From: Bradyrhizobium sp. CCBAU 53421
GTDB lineage: Bacteria > Pseudomonadota > Alphaproteobacteria > Rhizobiales > Xanthobacteraceae
Assembly: GCF_015291625.1 (NCBI RefSeq)
Contig: NZ_CP030047.1
Coordinates: 5,022,001-5,086,000, forward strand
Length of the DNA stretch: 64,000 nucleotides
Direction of reading: 5' to 3'
Part shown: in pieces, positions 49,246 to 59,552 of the stretch
How positions within the stretch are numbered: the first letter of the stretch is position 1
Layout: every line of letters starts with the position of its first letter
Notes under the pieces: model-generated
Databases searched by the model: none
Seen by the model: the letters and a program-made list of their open reading frames with translations, nothing else
What the model was told of the DNA's origin: nothing
Position numbers and translations under genes: made by a program

Positions 49246-49832
49246 TTCAACAGCTCCGACGCCGTCAGGATCGATTGCGCTATCTCGCCGATCTTCTTCT
49301 TCTCGCGCATCGCGGTCGAACGCATCAGCACGTAGGCCTCCTCCTCGGTCAGCCCCTTCACCTTCATCAGGATGCCCTTGGCGCGGTCGATCACCTTGCG
49401 CTCTTCCAGCGCATGCTTGGTGCGGTCGAGCTCGTCCTGCAGCTTGGCGAAGGCGTTGAAGCGGGAGACGCAGAGATCGAGGATCGGCTTCATCCGCTCC
49501 TTCTTGAGGCCGTCGACGATGTAGGCCGAGACGCCCGCCTCCACCGAGGCCTGGATCGAGGCGGCATCGCTCTGGTCGACGAACATCGCGATCGGCCGGC
49601 GGACCGCGCGGCTGACCTGGAACATTTGTTCCAGCACATCGCGGCTCGGGTTTTCGAGGTCGATGACGATGATCTCGGGATCGAGCGCATAGATCCGCGA
49701 GAGCAGGCTCTGCATCTCGCTGATATGGACGACGTCCGTGTAGCCGGCCTCCCGAAGTCCCTCCTCCAGGATGGCCGCTCGGATCGGGCTCTCGTCGACT
49801 ATGACGATCTTGGGAGACGACTCAGCGCTCAT
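49242..49832 (-). CDS. nasT: Antiterminator NasT (receiver-ANTAR)
   Basis: A 196-residue response-regulator-like protein: receiver-like domain (about 8-125, IVIVDESPIRAAILEE, IVIDLENPSR) and C-terminal ANTAR (RTKHALEERKVIDRAKGILM, EEEAYVLMRSTAM). ANTAR binds paired hexanucleotide hairpins in leader RNA and blocks termination. It is released by NasS when nitrate is present. It starts the nasT-nasS pair, divergent from rimO with 120 bp between. Confidence 0.92.
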   Translation of the reverse strand: MSAESSPKIVIVDESPIRAAILEEGLREAGYTDVVHISEMQSLLSRIYALDPEIIVIDLENPSRDVLEQMFQVSRAVRRPIAMFVDQSDAASIQASVEAGVSAYIVDGLKKERMKPILDLCVSRFNAFAKLQDELDRTKHALEERKVIDRAKGILMKVKGLTEEEAYVLMRSTAMREKKKIGEIAQSILTASELLK

Positions 49833-49952
49833 CGACCACTCTTAAAGCCCGGTAACAACCATCCATATCACGCCGGAAGGCCCGGGAAAGGGTTGTAATT
49901 CTCGGCAATTGGGACTAGCTCCTGCCCATCAATCAGGCAGATTTGGGAAGAT

Positions 49953-51278
49953 ATGCAAGAGGCCGCCGCGCCGAAAGTGAGCTTTGTGTCCTTGGGGTGC
50001 CCCAAGGCGCTGGTCGATTCCGAGCGCATCATCACCCGGCTGCGCGCGGAGGGCTATGAGCTCGCGCGCAAGCATGACGGCGCCGACATCGTCATCGTCA
50101 ACACCTGCGGCTTCCTCGACAGCGCCAAGCAGGAATCGCTGGCTGCGATCGGCGAGGCGATGGCCGAGAACGGCAAGGTCATCGTCACCGGCTGCATGGG
50201 CGCCGAGCCCGAGCAGATCGAGAGCGCCTATCCCGGCGTGCTGTCGATCACGGGACCGCAGCAATATGAGAGCGTGCTGGACGCCGTGCACCGCGCGCTG
50301 CCGCCGGCGCACAATCCGCATATCGACCTGGTGCCGCCGCAGGGCGTCAAGCTGACGCCGCGGCACTACGCTTACCTGAAGATTTCCGAGGGCTGCAACA
50401 ACCGCTGCAGCTTCTGCATCATCCCGAAGCTGCGCGGCGATCTGGTGTCGCGGCCGGCCAATGACGTGCTGCGCGAGGCCGAGAGACTCGTGAAGGCCGG
50501 CGTCAAGGAATTGCTCGTCATCTCGCAGGACACCTCGGCCTATGGCGTCGACCTGAAATATGCCGAGAGCCCGTGGCAGGATCGCAGCGTGCGCGCGAAA
50601 TTCTTCGACCTCGCCAAGGAGCTCGGTGAGCTCGGCGCCTGGGTGCGGCTGCAATATGTCTACCCCTACCCGCATGTCGACGAGGTCATCGGCCTGATGA
50701 CCGAGGGCAAGGTGCTGCCCTATCTCGACATCCCGTTCCAGCATGCGAGCCCGGACGTGCTGCGCGCGATGAAGCGCCCGGCTGCGCAGGAGAAGACGCT
50801 GGCACGCATCCAGAAATGGCGCGAGCAATGCCCGGAGCTGACGCTGCGCTCGACCTTCATCGTCGGCTTCCCCGGCGAGAGCGATTCCGATTTCGCCTAT
50901 CTGCTCGACTGGCTGGATGAAGCCGGGATCGACCGCCTCGGCTGCTTCAAATACGAGCCGGTCGCCGGCGCCGCGTCGAACACGATCGGAAATGCCGTGC
51001 CCGACGAGGTCAAGCAGGAGCGCTGGAATGCCCTGATGGCGCGGCAGCAGAAGATTTCGGCCAAGCGCCTCAAGCGCAAGGTGGGCACCCGCCAGCAGGT
51101 GATCATCGACGAGGTCGGCCCGACGGTCGCCAAGGGTCGGTCAAAGGCCGACGCGCCGGAGATCGACGGCGCCGTCTATCTCACCAGCCGCCGCCCACTC
51201 AAGGTCGGCGAGATCGTCACGGCGAAGATCGAGCGCTCCGACCAATACGACCTGCACGGCAGCGTCGCCGGATTCTAG
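49953..51278 (+). CDS. rimO: Ribosomal protein S12 methylthiotransferase RimO
   Basis: A 441-residue radical-SAM methylthiotransferase that modifies Asp of ribosomal protein S12. N-terminal UPF0004 domain with three cluster Cys ([31 protein letters not shown]), radical-SAM CxxxCxxC in [17 protein letters not shown], and a C-terminal TRAM domain (about 370-441). CPKALVDSE separates RimO from MiaB (CQMN). Likely monocistronic; a hairpin follows 23 bp after the stop. Confidence 0.95.
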   Translation: MQEAAAPKVSFVSLGCPKALVDSERIITRLRAEGYELARKHDGADIVIVNTCGFLDSAKQESLAAIGEAMAENGKVIVTGCMGAEPEQIESAYPGVLSITGPQQYESVLDAVHRALPPAHNPHIDLVPPQGVKLTPRHYAYLKISEGCNNRCSFCIIPKLRGDLVSRPANDVLREAERLVKAGVKELLVISQDTSAYGVDLKYAESPWQDRSVRAKFFDLAKELGELGAWVRLQYVYPYPHVDEVIGLMTEGKVLPYLDIPFQHASPDVLRAMKRPAAQEKTLARIQKWREQCPELTLRSTFIVGFPGESDSDFAYLLDWLDEAGIDRLGCFKYEPVAGAASNTIGNAVPDEVKQERWNALMARQQKISAKRLKRKVGTRQQVIIDEVGPTVAKGRSKADAPEIDGAVYLTSRRPLKVGEIVTAKIERSDQYDLHGSVAGF

Positions 51279-51300
51279 CTCCGGCCCACCAAGACCCCCG

Positions 51301-51320
51301 CGGATGCCGAACGGCATCCG
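51301..51320. terminator. 20-bp perfect inverted repeat after rimO
   Basis: CGGATGCCG-AA-CGGCATCCG. It has no T-run but sits where rimO should end. The only ATG available for the following TPR frame (51304) lies inside this hairpin, which argues against that start. Confidence 0.5.
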
Positions 51321-51390
51321 TCGTTGTGAACCCGGCCGCGGTCTGGGCTCACAAAGCTTAGGCGGCCATCCGGTCGCACGGAGCCTGGTC

Positions 51391-52665
51391 TTGCGGCAAT
51401 CATGGAAGCGACTGCTGGTACGCTGCCGGTTGGCGGCGGTCGTCCTCATCCAACTCGCGCCGGCGTTCGCCGCCACGGCAGCGCTGGCGGCGCCTCAGCC
51501 ATCCTCCGAAGCGACTGCAAACGCCTGGTGCTACAGCAAGAAGGATGCGCCGCAGCGCATCGCCGGCTGCAGCTTTCTGCTTGCCCTGCGCAAATTCAAG
51601 GAGAAGCAACGCGCCGGCGCCTTCCTCAACCGTGGCGGCGGCTATCTCGAAAGCAACGATCTCGATCGCGCGATTGCCGACTTCACGGAAGTGATCAAAT
51701 ACGCGCCGATGCGTGGCAAGGGACTGGCCAACCGCGGCGAGGCCCATCGCCGCAAGGGCGAAGTCGATGCCGCCATCGCCGACCTTGATCAGGCCATCGC
51801 GCTCGATCCGAGGGATGAGATCGCGCGCTACAACCGCGGTATCGCCCACAGCGATCGTGGCGAACCCAAGCTCGCCATCGCCGACTACGACGAAGCCATC
51901 CGCCTCCGCCCGAACGATGCCTGGTACTACAACAACCGCGGCAACTCCTACATCGATGCCAAGGAGCCGGATCGCGCAATGGCCGACTATGATCACGCCA
52001 TCCGCCTCGATCCGAAATTCGCGCTCGCCTATTACAATCGCGGCAATGCCTATCGTGGCCGCAACGACCTCGAACGCGCACTGGCCGACTACAATGCGTC
52101 GCTCCGGCTCGATGCTCGTTATGCGGCCGCCTACGGCAACCGCGCCCGGGTGTTTCGCGATCTCGGCGATGTCGATCGGGCGCTGGCCGATTTCGATCAA
52201 TCGCTGCGGCTCGATCCAGCCGGCTACCGCGACTATTACGCACGAGGCAACCTCTATCTTGGACGGCAGGACTACCCGCGGGCATTCGACGATTTCAGCA
52301 ACGCCATCAAGTTCAACGCGAAATACGCGGCTGCACTCAATGCGCGTTGCCTGACGCGCGTGATCATGGGCCAGGCGCAGCAGGCCCTCGCGGATTGCGA
52401 GCAGTCGCTGCAATGGAATCCGGGCGATCCCTACACGCTCGACAGCCGCGGCATCTGTCGCCTCAAGCTCGGCGAAGTTGATGCTGCGATCGCGGATTTT
52501 GACGCGGCGCTAAAGATCAACCCGAAACTCGCCAGCTCGCTTTATGGCCGCGGCGTCGCGCGACGCAAGACAGGCGGCGCCGACGCGGCGCAAGCCGACA
52601 TCGCTGCCGCCCAGGCGATTCAGTCCGATATCGCTACCGAATTCGCGCGCTATGGCGTCGAATGA
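51391..52665 (+). CDS. Exported tetratricopeptide-repeat protein
   Basis: A 424-residue protein with about ten TPR units of 34 residues, for example GEVDAAIADLDQAIALDP, GEPKLAIADYDEAIRLRP, DRAMADYDHAIRLDP and ERALADYNASLRLD. I choose TTG 51391 because GGAG lies seven bases upstream and it gives a clean signal peptide (RQSWKRLLVRCRLAAVVLIQ, cut near AAQ/ALA). An ATG at 51304 would sit in a hairpin and put 29 extra residues in front. TPR arrays mediate protein contacts; partners are unknown. Confidence 0.75.
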   Translation: MRQSWKRLLVRCRLAAVVLIQLAPAFAATAALAAPQPSSEATANAWCYSKKDAPQRIAGCSFLLALRKFKEKQRAGAFLNRGGGYLESNDLDRAIADFTEVIKYAPMRGKGLANRGEAHRRKGEVDAAIADLDQAIALDPRDEIARYNRGIAHSDRGEPKLAIADYDEAIRLRPNDAWYYNNRGNSYIDAKEPDRAMADYDHAIRLDPKFALAYYNRGNAYRGRNDLERALADYNASLRLDARYAAAYGNRARVFRDLGDVDRALADFDQSLRLDPAGYRDYYARGNLYLGRQDYPRAFDDFSNAIKFNAKYAAALNARCLTRVIMGQAQQALADCEQSLQWNPGDPYTLDSRGICRLKLGEVDAAIADFDAALKINPKLASSLYGRGVARRKTGGADAAQADIAAAQAIQSDIATEFARYGVE

Positions 52666-52717
52666 CGGCGCACCAGCGCTTGACACCACCGCCCCTTCGG
52701 CTGTATGGCCCTGCGCC

Positions 52718-52807
52718 ATGAAGCTGAACCGGACCCACCGCCGCGCCATCAACCGTCGTCGCACCCGCGACGATGCTGGGCTGCGCCGTGTCCGACGCCA
52801 TCGCTGA
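52718..52807 (+). CDS. Possible 29-residue very basic peptide
   Basis: Twenty-nine codons from 52718: MKLNRTHRRAINRRRTRDDA then further Arg-rich sequence; 13 of 29 residues are Arg. No ribosome site is evident. It lies between the TPR gene and a strong terminator, so it would be transcribed, but coding is uncertain. Confidence 0.25.
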   Translation: MKLNRTHRRAINRRRTRDDAGLRRVRRHR

Positions 52808-52833
52808 TTAGCTGACATCAGCCAAGGTTTTCG

Positions 52834-52871
52834 AGAAGGCCGCGCCCGCAAAGCGCGGCCTTCTTGCTTTT
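52834..52871 (+). terminator. Strong rho-independent terminator after the TPR gene
   Basis: AGAAGGCCGCGC-CCGCAAA-GCGCGGCCTTCT: 12-bp perfect stem followed by TGCTTTT. Confidence 0.9.
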
Positions 52872-52915
52872 CGGCCTGCCCCACTAATCCCCACACCGCC
52901 CCAGAGGAGATCGAT

Positions 52916-54112
<1,197 letters not shown>

Positions 54113-54123
54113 CCATCTCAACT

Positions 54124-54205
54124 GTCGTTCCGGGGCATCGCGTTAGCGATGAACCCGGAACCTCGAGATTCTGGGTTCGATGCTCGCGCATCGCCCCGGA
54201 ACGAC
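54124..54205. repeat. Palindromic intergenic repeat (37-bp arms)
   Basis: Arms 54124-54160 and 54169-54205 are near-perfect reverse complements beginning GTCGTTCCGGGGC, with an 8-bp loop containing CTCGAG. The GTCGTTCCGGGG form is a second palindrome type common in Bradyrhizobium and related genomes. It lies between convergent argD and the quinone oxidoreductase, and may also act as terminator. Confidence 0.8.
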
Positions 54206-54211
54206 GTGGAC

Positions 54212-55186
54212 CTACGGCCTTAAAATCGCCGCGCCCGTGGTCGCCCGGCTCTCCAGGTCGATATGCGCCTTGGCGGCGTCCTTCAGCGCATAGGCGTGGT
54301 TGATCGGCACGTGCAGCTTGCCGTTGATCACGGCGGCGAACAGCGTGTCGGCGCCCTCGAGCAGCTCCTTGCGGGTGCCGACATAGTCGTTGAGCTTCGG
54401 CCGCGTCGCGAACAGCGAGCCGTGGTTGTTGAGCTCGGCGAGCGGAAACGGCGGCACCGGACCCGAGGCGTTGCCGAACGAGACGAACAGGCCGCGTGGC
54501 CGCAGGCACGACAGCGATCCCGGGAAGGTAGTCTTGCCGACGCCGTCATAGACGACGTCGCAGAGCTCGCCACGGCTGATCTGCTTGACGCGTTCGACGA
54601 AGTTTTCTTCGTTGTAGAGGATGACGTGGTCGCAGCCATTGGCGAGCGCGAGATCGGCCTTCGCCTTCGAGCCGACGGTGCCGATGACATGCGCGCCGAG
54701 TGCGTGGGCCCACTGGCAGGCCAGCAGCCCGATGCCGCCGGCCGCAGCATGGATCAGCACCCGATGGCCCTGCTCGACCTTGAACGTCTTGTGCAGGAGG
54801 TACCAGACGGTGAGCCCCTTGAGCATCAGCACGGCGCCCTGCTCGTAGGTGATGTGGTCGGGCAGTTTGACGAGTTTGTCCGCCGGGATGACGCGCTCGG
54901 AGGCGTATCCGCCGAGGTTGTGGTAGTAGGCGACGCGATCGCCGGGGTGGAAATTGGTCACCCCGGGGCCGACCGCCAAAACCTCGCCGGCGGCCTCGTT
55001 GCCGGCGATGAACGGCAGACCGGGCGCCTTGTAGAGGCCGGTGCGGAAATAGACGTCGATGAAGTTCAGCCCGACCGCATGCTGGCGGATGCGGACCTCG
55101 CCGGTCCCCGGCGCCCCCACCTCGACATCCTCATAGGTCAGGACCTCAGGGCCCCCCACCTTGTGCACCCGCACAGCCTTGGTCAT
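54212..55186 (-). CDS. NADPH:quinone oxidoreductase, zeta-crystallin type
   Basis: A 324-residue zinc-free medium-chain reductase of the QorA/zeta-crystallin group: VGLNFIDVYFRTGLYKAP, PFIAGNEAAGEVLAVG, the GDRVAYYHNLGGYASERV block, VLIHAAAGGIGLLACQWA (NADPH-binding AAxGGxG) and YDGVGKTTFPGSLSCL. It reduces quinones, typically as a detoxifying enzyme. AGGGGAG precedes the ATG at 55186; the frame upstream has no homology. Confidence 0.88.
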   Translation of the reverse strand: MTKAVRVHKVGGPEVLTYEDVEVGAPGTGEVRIRQHAVGLNFIDVYFRTGLYKAPGLPFIAGNEAAGEVLAVGPGVTNFHPGDRVAYYHNLGGYASERVIPADKLVKLPDHITYEQGAVLMLKGLTVWYLLHKTFKVEQGHRVLIHAAAGGIGLLACQWAHALGAHVIGTVGSKAKADLALANGCDHVILYNEENFVERVKQISRGELCDVVYDGVGKTTFPGSLSCLRPRGLFVSFGNASGPVPPFPLAELNNHGSLFATRPKLNDYVGTRKELLEGADTLFAAVINGKLHVPINHAYALKDAAKAHIDLESRATTGAAILRP

Positions 55187-55279
55187 GTCGTCGCTCCCCT
55201 CGAATATCAGCTTCAGACGAGCGAATGCCATCGGCGCCGGCTTGTCAACCAAGCCGCCTGGAACCAGCCATATCGCCCG

Positions 55280-55999
55280 CTAGGCATTCTTGCGGTTGCG
55301 TTTGGCTAGCACGTTGAACATCTCGACCGCCGCCGAGAACGCGATCGCGAAATAGATGTAGCCGCGCGGAATGTGGAATTTGAATCCGTCGGCCACCAGC
55401 GCGACGCCAATCAGCACCAGGAACGCCAGCGCCAGCATCTTGGTGGTCGGATGCTCCGCGACAAACCGCGCCACCGGGCCTGACGAGACGTACATGATGA
55501 TGCACGCGATCACGACCGCTGCGATCATGATCTCGAGGTCCTGCGCCATGCCGATCGCGGTGATGATCGAATCCAGCGAGAACACCAGATCGATGATGAT
55601 GATCTGCACGATCACCCAGAAAAACGCGTTGGGGCTCGGCTTGTCGTTCTCCTCGGCGTCACGCGCCTCGACCTCGGCGTGGATTTCATGAGTTGCCTTG
55701 GCGATCAGGAACAGGCCGCCACCGATCAGAATGATGTCGCGCCACGACAGCGCGACACTGGCGATAGTGAACACGGGCTGCGTCAGCCCGATCAACCAGA
55801 CCAGGACGCTGAGCAGGATGATGCGGAACACCAGCGCCAGCAACAGGCCGATCTGCCGCGCGCGGTTGGCCTGCGGTTGCGGGATCCGCGAAACCAGCAC
55901 CGACAGGAAGATGACGTTGTCGATACCGAGCACGATCTCCAGTGCCGTCAGGGTCAGCAGCGCCGCCCAGGCTTCCGGGCTGGTGATCAATTGCATCAT
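55280..55999 (-). CDS. terC: TerC-family integral membrane protein
   Basis: A 239-residue membrane protein with about seven spans. TerC signature: ALEIVLGIDNVIFLSVL with Glu and Asp in span 2, WVIVQIIIIDLVFSLDSIITAIG, and VLIGVALVADGFKFHIPRGYIYFAIAF. TerC proteins are linked to metal (manganese) export or tellurite resistance. The ATG at 55999 overlaps the pcs stop by 4 bp, so translation is coupled to phosphatidylcholine synthase. Confidence 0.9.
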   Translation of the reverse strand: MMQLITSPEAWAALLTLTALEIVLGIDNVIFLSVLVSRIPQPQANRARQIGLLLALVFRIILLSVLVWLIGLTQPVFTIASVALSWRDIILIGGGLFLIAKATHEIHAEVEARDAEENDKPSPNAFFWVIVQIIIIDLVFSLDSIITAIGMAQDLEIMIAAVVIACIIMYVSSGPVARFVAEHPTTKMLALAFLVLIGVALVADGFKFHIPRGYIYFAIAFSAAVEMFNVLAKRNRKNA

Positions 56000-56724
56000 G
56001 CTCTGAAGGCTTTCATCCGGCGGATCAAGGTGTCGCTGCCGACGATGTAGACGGCGATGGCGCACAGACCGAACGTGATCGGCGCGCCGACCATGAAGTC
56101 ATTGGCGAGCGTGTACATGCCGAGCAGCGCCCAGGCGCCGAGCAGCCAGAGCGTCAGCCAGCGCAGCCGCACCACGCGGAGCGGGTGCAGCACATGGAAC
56201 GGAGCGAAGGTCAGCGCGATCAGTGCCGCGACCACGATCGTCGACAGCACCGGCGGCAGATGCAGCAGGAACAGATAGAACGCCGCCGCATTCCACAGCG
56301 CCGGGAAGCCGCGGAAATGGTTGTCGTCGGCCTTCATGCGGCGGTCGGCGAAATACAGCGCGCTGGAGACCACGATGCCGATGCCGAGGACCGGCGCGGC
56401 CAGCGGCAGCAGCATGCCGCTCGCGGTGATCGCGTAGGCCGGCACGAACACATAGGTGACGAAATCAACCACCAGGTCGAGCACCTCGCCCGACCAGTTC
56501 GGTTGCAACCGCACCACGTCGAGCCGGCGCGCCAGCGGGCCGTCGATCCCGTCGATGATCAGTGCGACCCCGAGCCAGGCGAACATGTTGGCCCAGTGCT
56601 CGCGCACCGCTTCCAGCATCGCCAGCAGCGCGACCCCGGCGCCGAGCGCCGTGAAAATATGAACGGAGAATGCGGCGGTCCGCATCCGTTCTGGCAACGC
56701 ATCCGGCTGGCTCGAGTGCTCCAT
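55996..56724 (-). CDS. pcs: Phosphatidylcholine synthase
   Basis: A 242-residue membrane enzyme making phosphatidylcholine from CDP-diacylglycerol and choline, a pathway typical of rhizobia and relatives. It has eight or so spans and the CDP-alcohol motif, here DGIDGPLARR followed 15-19 residues later by EVLDLVVDF, the longer spacing of Pcs. FADRRMKADDNHFRGFPALW is also typical. Overlaps terC by 4 bp. Confidence 0.92.
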   Translation of the reverse strand: MEHSSQPDALPERMRTAAFSVHIFTALGAGVALLAMLEAVREHWANMFAWLGVALIIDGIDGPLARRLDVVRLQPNWSGEVLDLVVDFVTYVFVPAYAITASGMLLPLAAPVLGIGIVVSSALYFADRRMKADDNHFRGFPALWNAAAFYLFLLHLPPVLSTIVVAALIALTFAPFHVLHPLRVVRLRWLTLWLLGAWALLGMYTLANDFMVGAPITFGLCAIAVYIVGSDTLIRRMKAFRA

Positions 56725-56857
56725 CGGCCGAAGTGCTATCAGGAATCGGCCCCCTTTGCATATGCGGTCTTGCGGCGTTCCGCCGCGTAGAGCGTTGGAA
56801 ACCCTTGTTGGTTAGCGATGGCTTGAAAATTGGGCCGGGCATGTCAAATGTCCTGAT

Positions 56858-58042
56858 ATGACCGACAGCTCGCAGGATTATGACGTTATCGTAATAGGCG
56901 GCGGCCCGGCCGGATTGACGGCTGCGATTGCCCTCACTGATGCCGGCGCGCGCACCGCGCTGCTGGCGCGCCGCGCACCCTATGCCGACAACCGGACCAC
57001 CGCGCTGCTCGGCGCCTCGACCGAGATACTGGAACGGCTCGACGTCTGGCGGCGCTGCAGCGACAACGCGGCGGCGCTCAAGACCATGCGCCTCGTCGAC
57101 GACACCGGCCGCCTGATCCGCGCGCCGGAGGTGCGGTTCTCCTCCGACGAGATCGGCCGCGAGCAGTTCGGCTTCAACATCGACAATCGCGAGCTGGTGG
57201 CGGCGCTCGAAGATCGCGCCGGCGAGATGGCCGCGCTGACGCGGTTCGACGACGAGGCCGCCTCGGTGCAACCGGATGATGCAGGGGTCACGGTGGTGAC
57301 GCGGCAGGGCCAGTCGCTGTCGGCCCGGCTCGTGGTCGGCGCCGACGGACGCAATTCGCTGTCCCGCGAGGCCGCCGGCATCGAGGTGGTCAGCCGCGAG
57401 CTCGGGCAGTCCGCCCTCACCTTCAACATCACCCACAGCCGCCCGCACCACAACATCTCGACCGAGTTTCACACCGAGCACGGCCCTTGCGTGTTCGTGC
57501 CGCTGAGCGGCAACCGGAGCAGCGTGGTCTGGGTCTCGGCGCCCAAGGAGGCCGAACGGCTGAAGGCGCTCGGTGATGACGAATTGTCCGTCGCGGCCGA
57601 ACGCCAGTCGCATTCGATTCTTGGCCGCGTCGAGGTCCAGGGCGGCCGTCACGTGTTTCCGCTCGCGATCGAGCGGCCCCGGCAATTCGCCAAGAACCGG
57701 ATCGCGCTGGTCGGAGAATCCGCCCATGTGCTGCCGCCGATCGGCGCGCAGGGGCTCAACATGGGGCTGCGCGATGCCGCCGATATCGCCGAGATCACCG
57801 GCCAGGCGATCGGTCGCGGCGAGGATCCCGGCGCGCCCAATGTGCTGTCGCGCTACCAGGCGGCGCGGCGGCCCGATGTCGCCAGCCGGACCTGGGCGAT
57901 CGACATCGCCAACCGGTCGCTGCTGAGCGATTTCCTCGGCGTGCAGACCGCGCGTGCCGCCGGCCTGCATCTGCTTGGCGCGTTCGGCCCGCTGCGGCGG
58001 CTGGCGATGCGCGAGGGCCTCGCGCCGTCATGGCGGCGGTGA
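56858..58042 (+). CDS. UbiH/Coq6-family FAD-dependent hydroxylase
   Basis: A 394-residue FAD monooxygenase: Rossmann start VIVIGGGPAGLTAAIALTDAG, DG-motif LVVGADGRNSLSREAAGI, and GD-type motif RIALVGESAHVLPPIGAQGL followed by NMGLRDAADIAE. This combination marks UbiH/UbiF/UbiI/VisC, which hydroxylate the ubiquinone ring. Which position it modifies cannot be told. Divergent from pcs with 133 bp between starts. Confidence 0.85.
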   Translation: MTDSSQDYDVIVIGGGPAGLTAAIALTDAGARTALLARRAPYADNRTTALLGASTEILERLDVWRRCSDNAAALKTMRLVDDTGRLIRAPEVRFSSDEIGREQFGFNIDNRELVAALEDRAGEMAALTRFDDEAASVQPDDAGVTVVTRQGQSLSARLVVGADGRNSLSREAAGIEVVSRELGQSALTFNITHSRPHHNISTEFHTEHGPCVFVPLSGNRSSVVWVSAPKEAERLKALGDDELSVAAERQSHSILGRVEVQGGRHVFPLAIERPRQFAKNRIALVGESAHVLPPIGAQGLNMGLRDAADIAEITGQAIGRGEDPGAPNVLSRYQAARRPDVASRTWAIDIANRSLLSDFLGVQTARAAGLHLLGAFGPLRRLAMREGLAPSWRR

Positions 58043-58047
58043 ACTTC

Positions 58048-58070
58048 ACCTCTCCCCAATGGGGAGAGGT
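58048..58070. terminator. Perfect 11-bp-stem hairpin between convergent genes
   Basis: ACCTCTCCCCA-A-TGGGGAGAGGT. It resembles the core of the short CTCTCCCC repeats common in rhizobial intergenic DNA. It lies 5 bp after the hydroxylase stop and 46 bp from the AEC-carrier stop; a terminator role is likely though no long T-run follows. Confidence 0.55.
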
Positions 58071-58116
58071 AAACCGAATCCACGGTCCGACCACTTCAAT
58101 CCAAGTTCACCGCGCC

Positions 58117-59070
58117 TTAAGGAAACACCAGCCGGCCGCTCTGGATGAACCACATCACGCTGGTCAGCGTGACCACCGAGGCGAAGGTGCCGATCAGCAC
58201 CGCAACCGACGCCGGCTCGATCCAGGTGTCGTTCTGCCGTGCAATCACGAACACGTTGAGCGCCGGCGGCAGCGAGGCCATCAGCACCGCGGTCGCAGCC
58301 CAGGGCTGCGCGAACGGACCGAACAGCAGCATCAGCCCGAACGCCAGCAGCGGATGGATCAGGAGCTTGATCGCCACCACGCCCGGCACCTCCCACGGCA
58401 CCCGCTCGAACGGCCGCAGCGCCACGGTGATGCCGAGCACGAACAGCGCCGTCGGTGCGGCGGCGTTCTGCAGGAACTGGATGGTGCGGTCGAGCGCGAC
58501 CGGGATCGGGATGTGAAACGCGGCGACCAGCGCGCCGAACACCGCCGACATGATCAGCGGGTTCTGCACGATCTGCTTCAGCACCACGCCGAACGCGTGC
58601 AGCAGCGAGGGATGGTCGCGGTCGGTGAGCTCGATCAAGAGCGGCACGATCGAGAACAGGAAGATGCTGTCGCAGCAGAAGATCAGCGCGGTCGGCGCCG
58701 CCGCTTTGGTGCCGAGCACGGCGAGCGCCAACCCAGGGCCCATATAGCCGATATTGCCATAGGCGCCTGACAGGCCTGCGAGCGTCGCCTGGCGCAACGA
58801 CAGCCCGCCGATCAGCTTGCCCGCAACCATCGCCAGGAAGAACGCGATCACGGTTCCGAGCGTTGTGGCGATCAGGAATGGCGGGTTGTTCAGCTCGGCG
58901 AACGGCGTCTTGGACATGATCCCGAACAGCAGCGCCGGCAACGAAACGTAAAGCAGGAAGAAATTCATCCAGGCGAGCCCATTCTCGGGCAAACCTTTGG
59001 CTTTTCCGCACGCGTAACCGATGAAGATCAAGCCGAAATACGGCAACGCCAGATTGAGGATATCGATCAT
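58117..59070 (-). CDS. AEC-family (auxin efflux carrier) transporter
   Basis: A 317-residue protein with ten spans in two inverted halves, typical of the AEC family (malate and related exporters): ALPYFGLIFIGYACGK, WMNFFLLYVSLPALLF, LSGAYGNIGYMGPGLAL and HPLLAFGLMLLF. It probably moves an organic acid or amino acid outward. Convergent with the hydroxylase gene and divergent from hspQ. Confidence 0.88.
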   Translation of the reverse strand: MIDILNLALPYFGLIFIGYACGKAKGLPENGLAWMNFFLLYVSLPALLFGIMSKTPFAELNNPPFLIATTLGTVIAFFLAMVAGKLIGGLSLRQATLAGLSGAYGNIGYMGPGLALAVLGTKAAAPTALIFCCDSIFLFSIVPLLIELTDRDHPSLLHAFGVVLKQIVQNPLIMSAVFGALVAAFHIPIPVALDRTIQFLQNAAAPTALFVLGITVALRPFERVPWEVPGVVAIKLLIHPLLAFGLMLLFGPFAQPWAATAVLMASLPPALNVFVIARQNDTWIEPASVAVLIGTFASVVTLTSVMWFIQSGRLVFP

Positions 59071-59191
59071 TCTGAAAGTAGTTTCTCGGCCGGATTTCGG
59101 GTCGTTTTGGTCCGGCTAGAATCGGTAAACCGGGGGTTAATTCACCGTCATGCCCCTAGCATCGGCCACAATGTTGGTCTATCGACGAACC

Positions 59192-59524
59192 ATGATCAAA
59201 GCGCGCACCGCCAAATTCCAGATCGGGCAGATCGTCCGTCACCGGGTGTTCTCCTTCCGGGGCGTGATTTTTGATATCGACCCCGAGTTCAACAACACCG
59301 AGGAATGGTGGCTGTCGATCCCCGAGGACATGCGGCCCCACAAGGACCAGCCCTTCTATCACCTGCTCGCGGAGAACTCGGAGACCGAGTACGTCGCCTA
59401 TGTGTCCGAGCAGAACCTGCTGCCCGATGACTCCGGCGAACCGATCCGGCATTCGCAAGTGGCGGAGATCTTCGTGAAGGACAAGTCGGGCGGCTACCGT
59501 CCGCGCAATCCGTCGCTGAACTGA
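59192..59524 (+). CDS. hspQ: Heat shock protein HspQ
   Basis: A 110-residue HspQ (YccV) protein: KFQIGQIVRHRVFSFRGVIFDIDPEF, W-W-L segment EEWWLSIPEDMRPHKDQPFY, HLLAENSETEYVAYVSEQNL. In enterobacteria HspQ is a Lon adaptor and binds hemimethylated DNA. The start at 59192 gives the usual MIKARTAKF start; upstream ATGs add unrelated residues. Confidence 0.92.
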   Translation: MIKARTAKFQIGQIVRHRVFSFRGVIFDIDPEFNNTEEWWLSIPEDMRPHKDQPFYHLLAENSETEYVAYVSEQNLLPDDSGEPIRHSQVAEIFVKDKSGGYRPRNPSLN

Positions 59525-59552
59525 CGCGCGGCGCCCCTCGGCGCTGCCACGC

